Source: JADGRA01 sp052143535 (GTDB lineage: Bacteria > Myxococcota > Myxococcia > Myxococcales > Myxococcaceae). From it: DNA of 64,000 nt. Position 1 is the first letter of the stretch. Each line of letters opens with the position of its first letter. The position numbers were made by a program, and so were the translations under genes. Under the pieces are notes generated by a model, which worked only from the letters and a program-made list of their open reading frames with translations, did no database searches and was not told the origin of the DNA. Location: NCBI GenBank assembly GCA_052143535.1, contig JBKQSS010000038.1, positions 1-64,000 on the forward strand. The letters run 5' to 3'. Of this stretch, positions 45,381-53,325 are shown in pieces.

Positions 45381-45422
45381 CCCCCGGGGGCCCCGGGGGC
45401 CCGGGGGGGGGCCCGGGCCCGG
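45381..45422. repeat. 42-base pure G/C tract
   Basis: The tract consists only of alternating G and C runs (C5 G5 C4 G5 C3 G9 C3 G3 C3 G2). It can fold into strong hairpins on either strand, and the G runs of three or more could form a quadruplex. It lies between the divergent starts of the zinc-ribbon and GNAT genes. It could be a regulatory structure or a sequencing and assembly problem spot. Confidence 0.7.
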
Positions 45423-45480
45423 CTGTGCCGGTGCGCCGGCGCGGCCGACTGTACCTTTTGGAAATGGCCCCGAGGGAGGG

Positions 45481-46134
45481 ATGTTTTGCCCTCTTCTCAT
45501 GGAAGCCGTCCACCCGCTCGTCCTTGAAGGGACGTACGTCCGCCTCGAGCCGCTGGCCGCGGTGCACCTGGCGCCGCTGGCCGCCATTGCCGCTCGCCAC
45601 CGCGACACCTACCGGCTGACTTCCGTGCCGGGCACCGCCGCCGGCATGGCTGGCTACTTGGAGCTTGCCTTTTCGCAGGCCCGGGCCAACACCGCGCTGC
45701 CGTTTGCCACCGTGGAGCGCGCCCACGGCACGGTGGTCGGCTCAACTCGCTTCTGGGCGCTCGAGTTCTGGAGCTGGCCTGTGGGCCACCCTTTGCGCCG
45801 CCCGGAAGGCGTGCCTGACGCGGTGGAGATTGGCTACAGCTGGCTTGCCCCGGAGGCCCAGCGCACCGCCATCAACACCGAGGCCAAGCTGCTGATGCTC
45901 ACCCACGCCTTCGAGCGCTGGGAGGTGCACCGGGTGACGCTCAGGACAGACGCCCGCAACGCGCGCTCCCGCGCCGCCATCGAGCGGCTGGGAGCGAGGC
46001 TGGACGGAGTCCTGCGCGCCGCCAGCGCCGGCAATGACGGCGCCATTCGCGACACTGCAAGCTACTCGCTGCTCCGGGCCGAGTGGCCCGAGGTGCGCCA
46101 GCGTCTCACCGCCCGTCTGGCATCGCGGCGTTAA
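45481..46134 (+). CDS. RimJ/RimL-type GNAT acetyltransferase
   Basis: About 217 residues from ATG 45481, close behind GAGGGAGGG; an ATG at 45499 is an alternative. LEGTYVRLEPLAAVHLAPL opens the fold, EIGYSWLAPEAQRTAINTEAKLL is the motif A region and RVTLRTDARNARSRAAIERLGA is motif B, as in RimJ/RimL and related protein or antibiotic acetyltransferases. The acceptor is unknown. The stop shares TTAA with the convergent DUF2867 gene. Confidence 0.9.
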   Translation: MFCPLLMEAVHPLVLEGTYVRLEPLAAVHLAPLAAIAARHRDTYRLTSVPGTAAGMAGYLELAFSQARANTALPFATVERAHGTVVGSTRFWALEFWSWPVGHPLRRPEGVPDAVEIGYSWLAPEAQRTAINTEAKLLMLTHAFERWEVHRVTLRTDARNARSRAAIERLGARLDGVLRAASAGNDGAIRDTASYSLLRAEWPEVRQRLTARLASRR

Positions 46135-46634
46135 GTCGGCGGGCGCGGCGCCGCGCGGCGCAGCAGCGCCCTCGCCACCAGCGCGTGGAAGGGACGGATG
46201 AGAAAAAAGTAGGCGCGGCCCCAGCCATTGTGGAAGCGCACCAGGGTGGTGAGCGTCGCTTGCCCATCGCCCGGCACAAAGAGGCACAGCCGGAAGTCCA
46301 GGTGCCGGTCGTCGGCGCCGAGCAGCAGCGCCTCAGGGGTGCGCTCATAGAGCGTAAAGAGGCCGATTCGCTCGCCGGGGACGAAACGCAGCTCGCCGCT
46401 TGCTTGGCGCTCGGACGTCTTCAGCCCCCAGGGACGCACCACCGCGTCCCGGAGCCGCATCAGCTGCAGAGGGCGGCCGAGGAATAGCGCCCGGGCCACG
46501 CTCTCGACACTGGCGTCGGCGCCCACCGGGCCGGAGTAGGCGTCGACGTAGTCGACGCAAGGGAGGGCCCGGGCCGCGAGCGCGTCCAAGGGGACTGCCC
46601 CTGGGCGCCCAGCCGCGGCTCGGGCGAGCTTCAC
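46131..46634 (-). CDS. DUF2867 family protein
   Basis: A 167-residue protein. DAYSGPVGADASVESVARALF, RLRDAVVRPWGL, LFTLYERTPEALLLGADDRHLDFRL and VRFHNGWGRAYFFLIRPFHALVARALLRR are the blocks of DUF2867. The family probably binds a hydrophobic ligand; its function is unknown. It starts six bases after the SOD stop and is probably cotranscribed with it. Confidence 0.85.
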   Translation of the reverse strand: MKLARAAAGRPGAVPLDALAARALPCVDYVDAYSGPVGADASVESVARALFLGRPLQLMRLRDAVVRPWGLKTSERQASGELRFVPGERIGLFTLYERTPEALLLGADDRHLDFRLCLFVPGDGQATLTTLVRFHNGWGRAYFFLIRPFHALVARALLRRAAPRPPT

Positions 46635-46640
46635 CTTGCG

Positions 46641-47240
46641 CTACTTGAGGCGGCTTTCTGCCGCCGCCCAGTCGATGTTGCTGAAGTAGGCGTCGACGTA
46701 CTTGGCGCGCTCGTTGGCCTTGTAGTCCGGGACGAAGGCGTGCTCCCAGGCGTCCATCACCAGCACTGGCTTGAAACCCGCCGGGTTGCCCTCCTCGTGC
46801 AGCGTCACCCAGTGGTTGGACAGCCAGCCGTTCTCTGGGTTGAGGTAGGTGATGGCCCATCCCACGCCGGGCATGGTGGCGATGGCTTTGAAGTCAGCGA
46901 GCCAGATGTCAAAGCTGGTGAAGCTGGCCTCGATGGCCGCTTTCAGCTTGCCGCTCGGGCCGGCGTCGCCGGCGCCCGACTTGAGGTTTGAGAAGTAGTA
47001 CTCGTGGAGAACCATCCCGTTGTACTCGAAGCCCATTCGCCGAGTCATTTCGGCGTAGGCGGGGTTCGAGCCGGCGGCCTGTTTCTCCCGGGCCATCCCA
47101 AAGAGGGTTTCGGTGAGTTTGTTGGTGCGGTTGACGTACCCCTCGTACAGCTTGAGGTGGGTCTCCAACAGGGCGTCGCTGATGCCCTTGAGGCCCTTGA
47201 GCTGCGGAAACGTCTTGGGGGTGTACTTCTTGTCGGCCAT
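46641..47240 (-). CDS. sod: Fe/Mn superoxide dismutase family protein
   Basis: A 199-residue protein. The expected metal ligands are H28 (LLETHLKLYEGY), H79 (NGMVLHEYYF), D163 and H167 (VMDAWEHAFVPDY). The second block differs from the classic GGHxNH form and belongs to a divergent branch of the family with LHExYF. It converts superoxide to oxygen and hydrogen peroxide. No signal peptide is seen, so it should be cytosolic. It heads an operon with DUF2867 and diverges from mutM, about 60 bases apart. Confidence 0.92.
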   Translation of the reverse strand: MADKKYTPKTFPQLKGLKGISDALLETHLKLYEGYVNRTNKLTETLFGMAREKQAAGSNPAYAEMTRRMGFEYNGMVLHEYYFSNLKSGAGDAGPSGKLKAAIEASFTSFDIWLADFKAIATMPGVGWAITYLNPENGWLSNHWVTLHEEGNPAGFKPVLVMDAWEHAFVPDYKANERAKYVDAYFSNIDWAAAESRLK

Positions 47241-47302
47241 GGGGTTGCCTCCGTGAAGGGTGCAGTAGGCTTAACCATTTCGATGCGCGTTGGCGACCCC
47301 CC

Positions 47303-48121
47303 ATGCCGGAGCTCCCCGAGGTGGAGATTGCCCGCCGAAACCTCGAGCAGTGGCTCGGACGCTCGGCGGTAACCGCGGCCGAGGCGGACCGAACTCGGAT
47401 TTTCCGTGGCGCGGACCGCTCGTCCTTCGAGCGGTTGCGCGGCCGGCTGGCTTTTGCCCGCCGTCACGGAAAGACGCTGCTGCTCGGCTTTGAGAGCAAC
47501 CAGGGCTTCCTCTCGCACCTGGGGATGACGGGCAAGTGGGTCTCCCGGCCGGCCGGCGAGAGCGAGCCCTACAGTCGCGCCAGGCTTTTTTTGGCCGACG
47601 GCCGGGTGTTGCACTACCGCGACCCGCGCCTCTTCGGGCGCATCCTTCCCGCCCCGGCCGATGCTCTCAAGGAGCTCCCAGAAGTCCAAAAGCTTGGAGC
47701 GGACCCGCTGCAGGAGCGACTGGACGGCCCGCGACTGAAAGCCCTCTTCGCTACCTCGCGGACGCCTCTCAAGGTGGCGCTGTTGGACCAGCGGCGGGTG
47801 GCCGGACTGGGCAACATCCACGCCGCCGAAGCGCTGTGGCGGGCGAAGCTCTCACCCTTCCACCCAGTGGGCTCGCTTCAACGTCCCCAGTGGAGTCGCC
47901 TGGCGCGTGCCATCAGGGACTCCATCCGCTTCGCGCTGTCTCACGAGACGGACGAGGAGGTGCGTTACGTCGAGGAGCCCGGCACCGAGAACCCCTTCCG
48001 GGTGTACGGGCGAGCGGGGCAGCGCTGCCTTCGCTGTCGGGCCACCATCCAATGCGTGCGTCAGGCCGGCCGTTCGACGTATTTCTGTCCCCGGTGCCAA
48101 CCACGGAGGAGGAAGCGATGA
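47303..48121 (+). CDS. mutM: Formamidopyrimidine-DNA glycosylase
   Basis: A 272-residue protein. The mature N-terminus PELPEVE provides the catalytic Pro and Glu. HGKTLLLGF contains the conserved Lys, LSHLGMTGKW and DPRLFGR are typical, and the C-terminal zinc finger is CLRCRATIQCVRQAGRSTYFCPRC, with four Cys. It excises oxidised purines such as 8-oxoguanine. The zinc-finger spacing between its Cys pairs (16 residues) is normal. The stop overlaps the next start in ATGA. Divergent placement from SOD groups two oxidative-stress functions. Confidence 0.97.
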   Translation: MPELPEVEIARRNLEQWLGRSAVTAAEADRTRIFRGADRSSFERLRGRLAFARRHGKTLLLGFESNQGFLSHLGMTGKWVSRPAGESEPYSRARLFLADGRVLHYRDPRLFGRILPAPADALKELPEVQKLGADPLQERLDGPRLKALFATSRTPLKVALLDQRRVAGLGNIHAAEALWRAKLSPFHPVGSLQRPQWSRLARAIRDSIRFALSHETDEEVRYVEEPGTENPFRVYGRAGQRCLRCRATIQCVRQAGRSTYFCPRCQPRRRKR

Positions 48122-48534
48122 GGGTCAAGGCGACAGGGTTGGACCACGTCGCAATTGTGGTCCGGGACCTGGAGGCGGCCATCCGCCTCTACCGGGACAC
48201 GCTGGGGCTGGAGTTGGTGGCGGTGGAGGAGGTTCCCGAGCAACAGGTGACCACCGCCATCTTCGGCCGCGGCATGGGACGGGTGGAGCTCATCTGTCCC
48301 ACAACGGTGGACTCGGGAGTGGCCCGCTTCCTCGAGAAGCGAGGCGAGGGGCTGCACCACATTTGTCTCGAGGTGGAGGACTTGCAGGTGGCGCTGGATG
48401 GCCTGAAGGCGGCGGGTGCGCCGCTCATCGACGAGGCGCCTCGCGCCGGAGCAGGAGGCGCCCAGGTGGCCTTCATTCACCCGCGCGGAGCTCGCGGCGT
48501 GCTCACCGAGCTGCGTCAGGGCCCGAAGGGCTAG
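48118..48534 (+). CDS. mce: Methylmalonyl-CoA epimerase (VOC superfamily)
   Basis: A 138-residue VOC protein. LDHVAIVVRDLEAAIRLYRDTLG, HHICLEVEDLQVALDGLKA, and the metal residues H10, Gln of EQQVTTAIF, H of GLHHI and E of VLTEL match methylmalonyl-CoA epimerases closely. It interconverts the R and S forms of methylmalonyl-CoA in propionate metabolism. It is translationally coupled to mutM. The stop shares CTAG with the convergent lipoprotein gene. Confidence 0.93.
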   Translation: MRVKATGLDHVAIVVRDLEAAIRLYRDTLGLELVAVEEVPEQQVTTAIFGRGMGRVELICPTTVDSGVARFLEKRGEGLHHICLEVEDLQVALDGLKAAGAPLIDEAPRAGAGGAQVAFIHPRGARGVLTELRQGPKG

Positions 48535-48872
48535 AGGGGACCACCATCCGGCAAGAAGCTGAAGCAGAAGGTCGCGGACCCCGTCGTGGGCTGCGAGGGG
48601 TCGTCGGCCGGGGTGCAGAGGCCGGCGTCGTTGGGGCAGGTGTCCGGCGAGTCGCAGGAATAGGTGCAGAAGCAGTCGCCGTCGGGAAGGGTGACCTCAA
48701 GGGCGCAGCGGCACAAAAGGTCCGCGGTACAGGGCGGAGAGCTGGCGTACACGGTGCACGCTTCTCCGAAGGTGGACGGGCTGCTGCCGTTGCCGCTGCT
48801 GCAGGCGGCGGCCAGGGCCGCGGCGCCCGCGCAGAGCAGCACGACCAGGAGAGTGCGAAAGGAGCGGTTCAT
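48531..48872 (-). CDS. Small Cys-rich lipoprotein
   Basis: A 113-residue lipoprotein from ATG 48872 with signal peptide lipobox LAAAC (Cys24). The mature part carries about nine Cys residues in short spacing (CTVYASSPPC, CRCALEV, CFCTYSC, CPNDAGLC), which suggests disulfide pairs outside the cell. No family recognised; such proteins are frequent in myxobacteria. Confidence 0.82.
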   Translation of the reverse strand: MNRSFRTLLVVLLCAGAAALAAACSSGNGSSPSTFGEACTVYASSPPCTADLLCRCALEVTLPDGDCFCTYSCDSPDTCPNDAGLCTPADDPSQPTTGSATFCFSFLPDGGPL

Positions 48873-48989
48873 GGGAATGCAGCGTAACTCGGAAACCGCA
48901 CCAACGCCCAAGGTGCGGCGTTGACACACCAGGGGGTGGTGGGTTTACTGCCGCGCCCTTTCAATTCTGCCGCCGTTTGGAGATTCCAT

Positions 48990-50933
48990 TTGAAGGTACC
49001 CGCACTGGCGGCGTTCCTCGTCTGCAGCACCGCCCTCGCACAAACTCCCACCCCGACGCAGAACCCGCCGCCGGCGGCGCAGCCGGAGGCCAAACCCAGC
49101 ACACCGGTCCCCACCGACGCCCCGAGTGTGGGCAAGGCCACCGCGCCCTCAGTCTCCTCGCAGCTGCAGCTCGACGCCGCCATCCAGGCGGAAATCGACG
49201 CCAAGGTGGCACAGGCCAAGAAAGAGCTGCAGGACGAGATGCGCGCCCAAAGCGCCACCAACGCCGCGACGCTGCCAGGCTGGGAGGAGGCGAGCGTCAC
49301 CAACCGCACCAAGCTGCAGCTCTTCGTGGCGCACGGTTACTTCCGCGTGCGCCCCGAGCTCTTCAACTACTTCGACCTCGGCCAGCCTCCCTTCAACGGC
49401 TACTACCTGTTCCCGGTGCCGGACAGCGGAAACCCAACCACCAACCAGGGGGCCCACACCATCACCGGCGTCAACATGCGCTTCCGGCTCGAGCCCACCA
49501 TCAACGTGTCCGAGGAGCTGCGCATCAAGGCGCAAATCGACATGCTCGACAACCTGGTGTGGGGGAGCACGCCTGCCTACGCCTACTCCCAGTACCAGGC
49601 CATCGATGTGGCCCTCCTCAATACTGGGCAAATCCCGCCCTCGGCGGGCATCAATGCGGCGCTCAACAGCGTGGCGGTGAAGCAAGTCTACGGAGAAGTC
49701 TCGACGCCGGTTGGGCTTCTCAAGTTTGGCCGGATGTCCACCAACTTCGGCTTGGGCATCAACTACAACGACGGCAGCTGCCTCGATTGCGACCTGGAGA
49801 CGGACGTCGACGCTTTCCAGTTCATCGCCGAACCGCTCCCGGGCTTTTTCGTCATCCCGATGATTCAGGTGGACGTGGCCGGCCTGGTCAGCACCCCCCT
49901 TCTGACCAGCCCCGATTCCTACCCGCTCAGCAACACCGACGGCTCCACCACCTTGCGCATCATCCTGGCGCGGCTGGACACCGAGCAGCAGGCCAAGGCG
50001 AAAATTAACTCCGGTGGAGCGGTCTTCAACTACGGGCTCGACTTCGCCTACCGGAGCCAGAAGTACGAGACCCAGCAGGTCGGCTCGCTCGGGGCGACCT
50101 ACACCTCGAACGCCAATTCGCCCTACATTCCGGGCACCACCCTGTCCAACCGGGTGGCCCGCTTCGGCAACCTGTCCATTCCGGACATCTGGGTCAAATT
50201 TGAGAACCGCTCCCTGCGCCTCGAACTGGAAGGCGTCAGCTACCTCGGGGAGTTCAGCGCGCCGATTTTGCCCGGTGGGCTGCCGACCAACGTCAACGTG
50301 GTCCAATTCGGCGTGGCCGGGGAAGCCGCGCTCAAAATCCTCAACGGTGGGGTGGTGCTGACCTTCAAGGGCGGCTACGCGAGCGGTGACAAGGCTCCCG
50401 GCTTCGGAGTCCGCGTTACCCGGCCCACCCTGTCGCCCAACGCTCAAGGCAGCACCGCGGCGCAGCCCGGGGACATCGACGGCGCGCAGTTTGGTCGGCA
50501 CTACCCCTGCCCCGGCAACCCGGCCATCACCTGCACCGACGCCGACATCCGGAACTACACCTTCAATGCCGACTACCACATCGACCAGATTCTGTGGCGC
50601 TACATCATCGGCACCATCACCGATGCCTGGTACATCCGGCCAGAGGGGACGTGGAACATCACCGACGCCCTGTCGCTCGACGGCGAGATGATTTACTCGC
50701 AAGCCATCTACACCAGCTCCACACCCTCGGCCTCGCAAGTCGGTCTCGGCTCCAATTCGCTCGGGCTCGAATTCGACCTCGGCCTCCGCTACAACACCGA
50801 GGACGGCCTTTTCGTCTGGCTCTACTACGGGCTCCTCATCCCCTTCGGTGGGTTGCAGAATACGGCCTCCATCATCCCCACCGGCTTCCATGTGGCCCAG
50901 AGCATCCGAGGGATGATTGGAATCCGCTTCTAG
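48990..50933 (+). CDS. TIGR04551-like outer-membrane protein
   Basis: About 647 residues. The signal peptide LKVPALAAFLVCSTALAQ begins at TTG 48990, which follows GGAG by seven bases, so TTG is the likely start; upstream frame is unlike a protein. A Pro/Thr-rich stretch and a short coiled region (about 50-85) precede a large beta-barrel domain: FRVRPELFNYFDLG, VNMRFRLEPTINVSEELRIKAQ, FGRMSTNFGLGINYN. The protein ends in a barrel-like GMIGIRF. Family TIGR04551 is known from delta-type proteobacteria with unknown function. It may be a porin. Its last codons overlap the LptM-like gene. Confidence 0.82.
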   Translation: MKVPALAAFLVCSTALAQTPTPTQNPPPAAQPEAKPSTPVPTDAPSVGKATAPSVSSQLQLDAAIQAEIDAKVAQAKKELQDEMRAQSATNAATLPGWEEASVTNRTKLQLFVAHGYFRVRPELFNYFDLGQPPFNGYYLFPVPDSGNPTTNQGAHTITGVNMRFRLEPTINVSEELRIKAQIDMLDNLVWGSTPAYAYSQYQAIDVALLNTGQIPPSAGINAALNSVAVKQVYGEVSTPVGLLKFGRMSTNFGLGINYNDGSCLDCDLETDVDAFQFIAEPLPGFFVIPMIQVDVAGLVSTPLLTSPDSYPLSNTDGSTTLRIILARLDTEQQAKAKINSGGAVFNYGLDFAYRSQKYETQQVGSLGATYTSNANSPYIPGTTLSNRVARFGNLSIPDIWVKFENRSLRLELEGVSYLGEFSAPILPGGLPTNVNVVQFGVAGEAALKILNGGVVLTFKGGYASGDKAPGFGVRVTRPTLSPNAQGSTAAQPGDIDGAQFGRHYPCPGNPAITCTDADIRNYTFNADYHIDQILWRYIIGTITDAWYIRPEGTWNITDALSLDGEMIYSQAIYTSSTPSASQVGLGSNSLGLEFDLGLRYNTEDGLFVWLYYGLLIPFGGLQNTASIIPTGFHVAQSIRGMIGIRF

Positions 50934-51093
50934 CGCGGCCCAGGCCAGCACCCGCTTCCCGGCGCGACTGGGCGCAGGGCTCTTGCTGTTGGGCTGGCTT
51001 TTGGGGTGCGGCGTCCGCGCCAATCCCCGGCCGCCGCTTCCCGAAACGTACGCCCCGCCGGCGCCAGACGCCGGGCCAGACGCCGGCCACTGA
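50917..51093 (+). CDS. Small LptM-like lipoprotein, overlapping the preceding gene
   Basis: A frame of 58 residues. A TTG at 50917 lies six bases after GAGG and inside the end of the outer-membrane protein gene. The product has a hydrophobic segment LGAGLLLLGWLLGC (lipobox LLGC), then GVRANPRPPLPETYAPPAPD and a stop at 51093. Its architecture (short signal, CG, then basic and Pro-rich tail) resembles LptM/YifL lipoproteins, which assist LPS transporter assembly and often lie just before lysA or dapF. Here lysA follows 68 bases later. The start and the family assignment are uncertain. Confidence 0.5.
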   Translation: MESASSAAQASTRFPARLGAGLLLLGWLLGCGVRANPRPPLPETYAPPAPDAGPDAGH

Positions 51094-51161
51094 CGGCCAT
51101 TCCGCAAGACACAAAAAGACCGAGAAGACACGTGGGGAGACGGGGGCACCCGAGGGGCGCC

Positions 51162-52409
51162 ATGGACCACTTCCACTACCGGCGAGGCGTCCTGTACGCA
51201 GAAGGCGTCAGCCTTCCAAGCGTCGCGGCCAAGGTGGGGACGCCGACGTACGTTTACGCCGAGGCGACGCTGCGCCGGCACTGGGAGGTGGTGTCCGAGG
51301 CCTTTTCCGGGCGCTCGGCGCTGGTGTGCTACTCGGTGAAGGCGAGCTCCAACCTCGCCCTCCTCTCGCGGTTTGCCTTCTGGGGCGCGGGCTTCGACGT
51401 CGTCTCCGGAGGAGAGCTGGCCCGCGTCCTGCGTTCCGGCGGCAAGGCACGGCGCACCGTCTTCGCTGGAGTGGGCAAGACGCGCGCCGAGCTGGAGCAG
51501 GCCCTCGGCGCGGGCGTCCTGCTCTTCAACGTGGAAAGCGCCGAGGAGCTCGAGCTGTTGGACCAAGTGGCGCGCGCCTCGGGCGTGCGGGCTCCCTTCG
51601 CGGTGAGAGTCAACCCGGACGTCGATGCGCGCACCCACCGGAGCATCTCCACCGGCCACAAGACGTCGAAGTTTGGCGTGCCCTTGGCCGAGGCCCGGGC
51701 CCTGTACCAGCGCAGTCGGCAGCTGAAGGGGCTTTTGGCCACCGGAGTGGACTGCCACATCGGCAGCCAGCTCACCCACCTGCAACCCCTGAGCGAGGCC
51801 GTCCGCCGTGTCGCGGCGCTGTACCGACAGCTGCAGGCCGAGGGCCACCCGCTCGGCCTGCTGGACGTCGGCGGCGGTCTCGGAATTCGTTACCGGAAGG
51901 AGCGTCCGCCCTCGCCCGAGGCCTGGGCCAGGGTGCTGCGCGAGGCCACCGCGGACATTTCTGCAACGCTGGTGGTGGAGCCCGGCCGGGTGCTGGTGGG
52001 CAATGCCGGCGTGCTGCTCACCCGCGTCTTGTACCGAAAGCCCGGGCCCGGGCGTCGCTTCCTGGTGGTGGATGCCGGGATGAATGACTTGCTGCGACCG
52101 GCCCTCTACGGGGCCGAGCACGAGGTGGTGCCCGTCCGCCGCCGGGCGGGGAAGAGGGTGCTGCTGGACGTGGTGGGCCCGGTGTGCGAGTCGACCGACA
52201 CCTTGGCCGCCGGGCGCCGGCTGGTGCTACCGCGTCGAGGGGAGTTGCTCGCCGTCCGGACGGCCGGCGCCTACAGCATGAGCATGGCCAGCAACTACAA
52301 CGGACGGCCGCGGGCAGCCGAGGTCCTGGTCTCCGGCCGGCGCTTCCAGGTGGTGCGGACAAGGGAGACACTCCAGGACCTCTGGCGCGGCGAGTCGACG
52401 GGACGCTAG
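51162..52409 (+). CDS. lysA: Diaminopimelate decarboxylase
   Basis: A 415-residue fold-type III PLP enzyme. YSVKASSN holds the PLP Lys near residue 57, HKTSKFGVP, CHIGSQLTHLQP (about 205), DVGGGLGIRY and EPGRVLVGNAGVLLTRVLY are the alanine-racemase-like barrel motifs, and GPVCESTD has the active-site Cys donated across the dimer. GAYSMSMASNYNGRPRAAEVLV closes the family signature. It converts meso-diaminopimelate to lysine in the cytosol. dapA and dapB follow on the same strand. Confidence 0.97.
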   Translation: MDHFHYRRGVLYAEGVSLPSVAAKVGTPTYVYAEATLRRHWEVVSEAFSGRSALVCYSVKASSNLALLSRFAFWGAGFDVVSGGELARVLRSGGKARRTVFAGVGKTRAELEQALGAGVLLFNVESAEELELLDQVARASGVRAPFAVRVNPDVDARTHRSISTGHKTSKFGVPLAEARALYQRSRQLKGLLATGVDCHIGSQLTHLQPLSEAVRRVAALYRQLQAEGHPLGLLDVGGGLGIRYRKERPPSPEAWARVLREATADISATLVVEPGRVLVGNAGVLLTRVLYRKPGPGRRFLVVDAGMNDLLRPALYGAEHEVVPVRRRAGKRVLLDVVGPVCESTDTLAAGRRLVLPRRGELLAVRTAGAYSMSMASNYNGRPRAAEVLVSGRRFQVVRTRETLQDLWRGESTGR

Positions 52410-52434
52410 GGTGCCAGCCGCGAACCCCCCACCC

Positions 52435-53322
52435 ATGCTCAAGCTCCAAGGCTCGCTCACCGCACTCGCGACTCCCTTCCGGGACGGACGCTTTGATGAG
52501 GACGCCTACCGCACCCTCATCGCCGACCAGCTGGCGCACGGCACGGCGGGACTCGTCCCGGTGGGCACCACCGGCGAGGCCGTCACCCTCAGCAGCAGCG
52601 AGCGGGCACGGGTGGTGCGGGTGGCGGTGGAGGCCGCTCAGGGGCGCGTTCCGGTGCTGGGGGGCGCGGGAAGCAACTCCACCGCCGCCACCATCGAAGG
52701 AATTGCCCAGGTGCGGGAGGCCGGTGCGGACGCCGCCTTGGTGGTGACGCCCTACTACAACAAGCCCAACCAGGCCGGCCTCTTCGAGCACTATCGCGCC
52801 TGCGCACGTGCCCATCCGGGCTTTCCGCTGGTGCCCTACAACGTCCCCGGACGCACCGGGTGTGACTTGTTGCCGGACACCTGTCTTCGGCTGTGCGAGC
52901 TGTCCGAGGTGGTGGCCTTGAAGGAGGCCACCGGGAGCATGGTGCGGGCGGTGGACATTCGCGAGAGGTGCGGCGACCGCTTGACGCTGCTCTCCGGAGA
53001 CGACTTCACCGTGGCGCCCTTCATCGCCGTGGGGGGCGAGGGCGTCATCTCCGTCTCCTCCAACGTCGCCCCGGCAAAAATGGCCGAGTTGGTGGCGGCA
53101 GCGCGAGCCGGAGACCGCGCCCGTGCGGCGGACCTCCAGGTGGGCCTCAACGCCCTGCACCGGCTGCTGTTCGTGGAGCCCAACCCCATTCCGGTGAAGT
53201 GGGCGCTGCACCTGTTGTGGCGCTTCTCGCCCGAGCTCAGGCTTCCGTTGGTTCCGCTGGGCGAGCCGCACGCCAGTGCGCTCGGCGCCGAGCTTTTGAG
53301 GCTCGGACTGCTCCGGAGCTGA
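52435..53322 (+). CDS. dapA: 4-hydroxy-tetrahydrodipicolinate synthase
   Basis: About 295 residues from ATG 52435; a GTG at 52411 is an alternative but adds sequence not found in the family. GSLTALATPF, PVGTTGEAVTL, TPYYNKPNQAGLFEHY and YNVPGRTGCDLLP are DapA motifs, and VALKEATG contains the Schiff-base Lys. It condenses pyruvate with aspartate semialdehyde, the first committed step to diaminopimelate. It forms an operon with lysA (25 bases upstream) and dapB (a few bases downstream). Confidence 0.97.
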   Translation: MLKLQGSLTALATPFRDGRFDEDAYRTLIADQLAHGTAGLVPVGTTGEAVTLSSSERARVVRVAVEAAQGRVPVLGGAGSNSTAATIEGIAQVREAGADAALVVTPYYNKPNQAGLFEHYRACARAHPGFPLVPYNVPGRTGCDLLPDTCLRLCELSEVVALKEATGSMVRAVDIRERCGDRLTLLSGDDFTVAPFIAVGGEGVISVSSNVAPAKMAELVAAARAGDRARAADLQVGLNALHRLLFVEPNPIPVKWALHLLWRFSPELRLPLVPLGEPHASALGAELLRLGLLRS

Positions 53323-53325
53323 AGC

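Noticed and set aside
49149..52121. A 990-codon open frame on the minus strand
   Set aside because: It lies antisense to the outer-membrane protein and lysA genes, which have strong family features. Long antisense frames are expected in GC-rich DNA with biased codon use.
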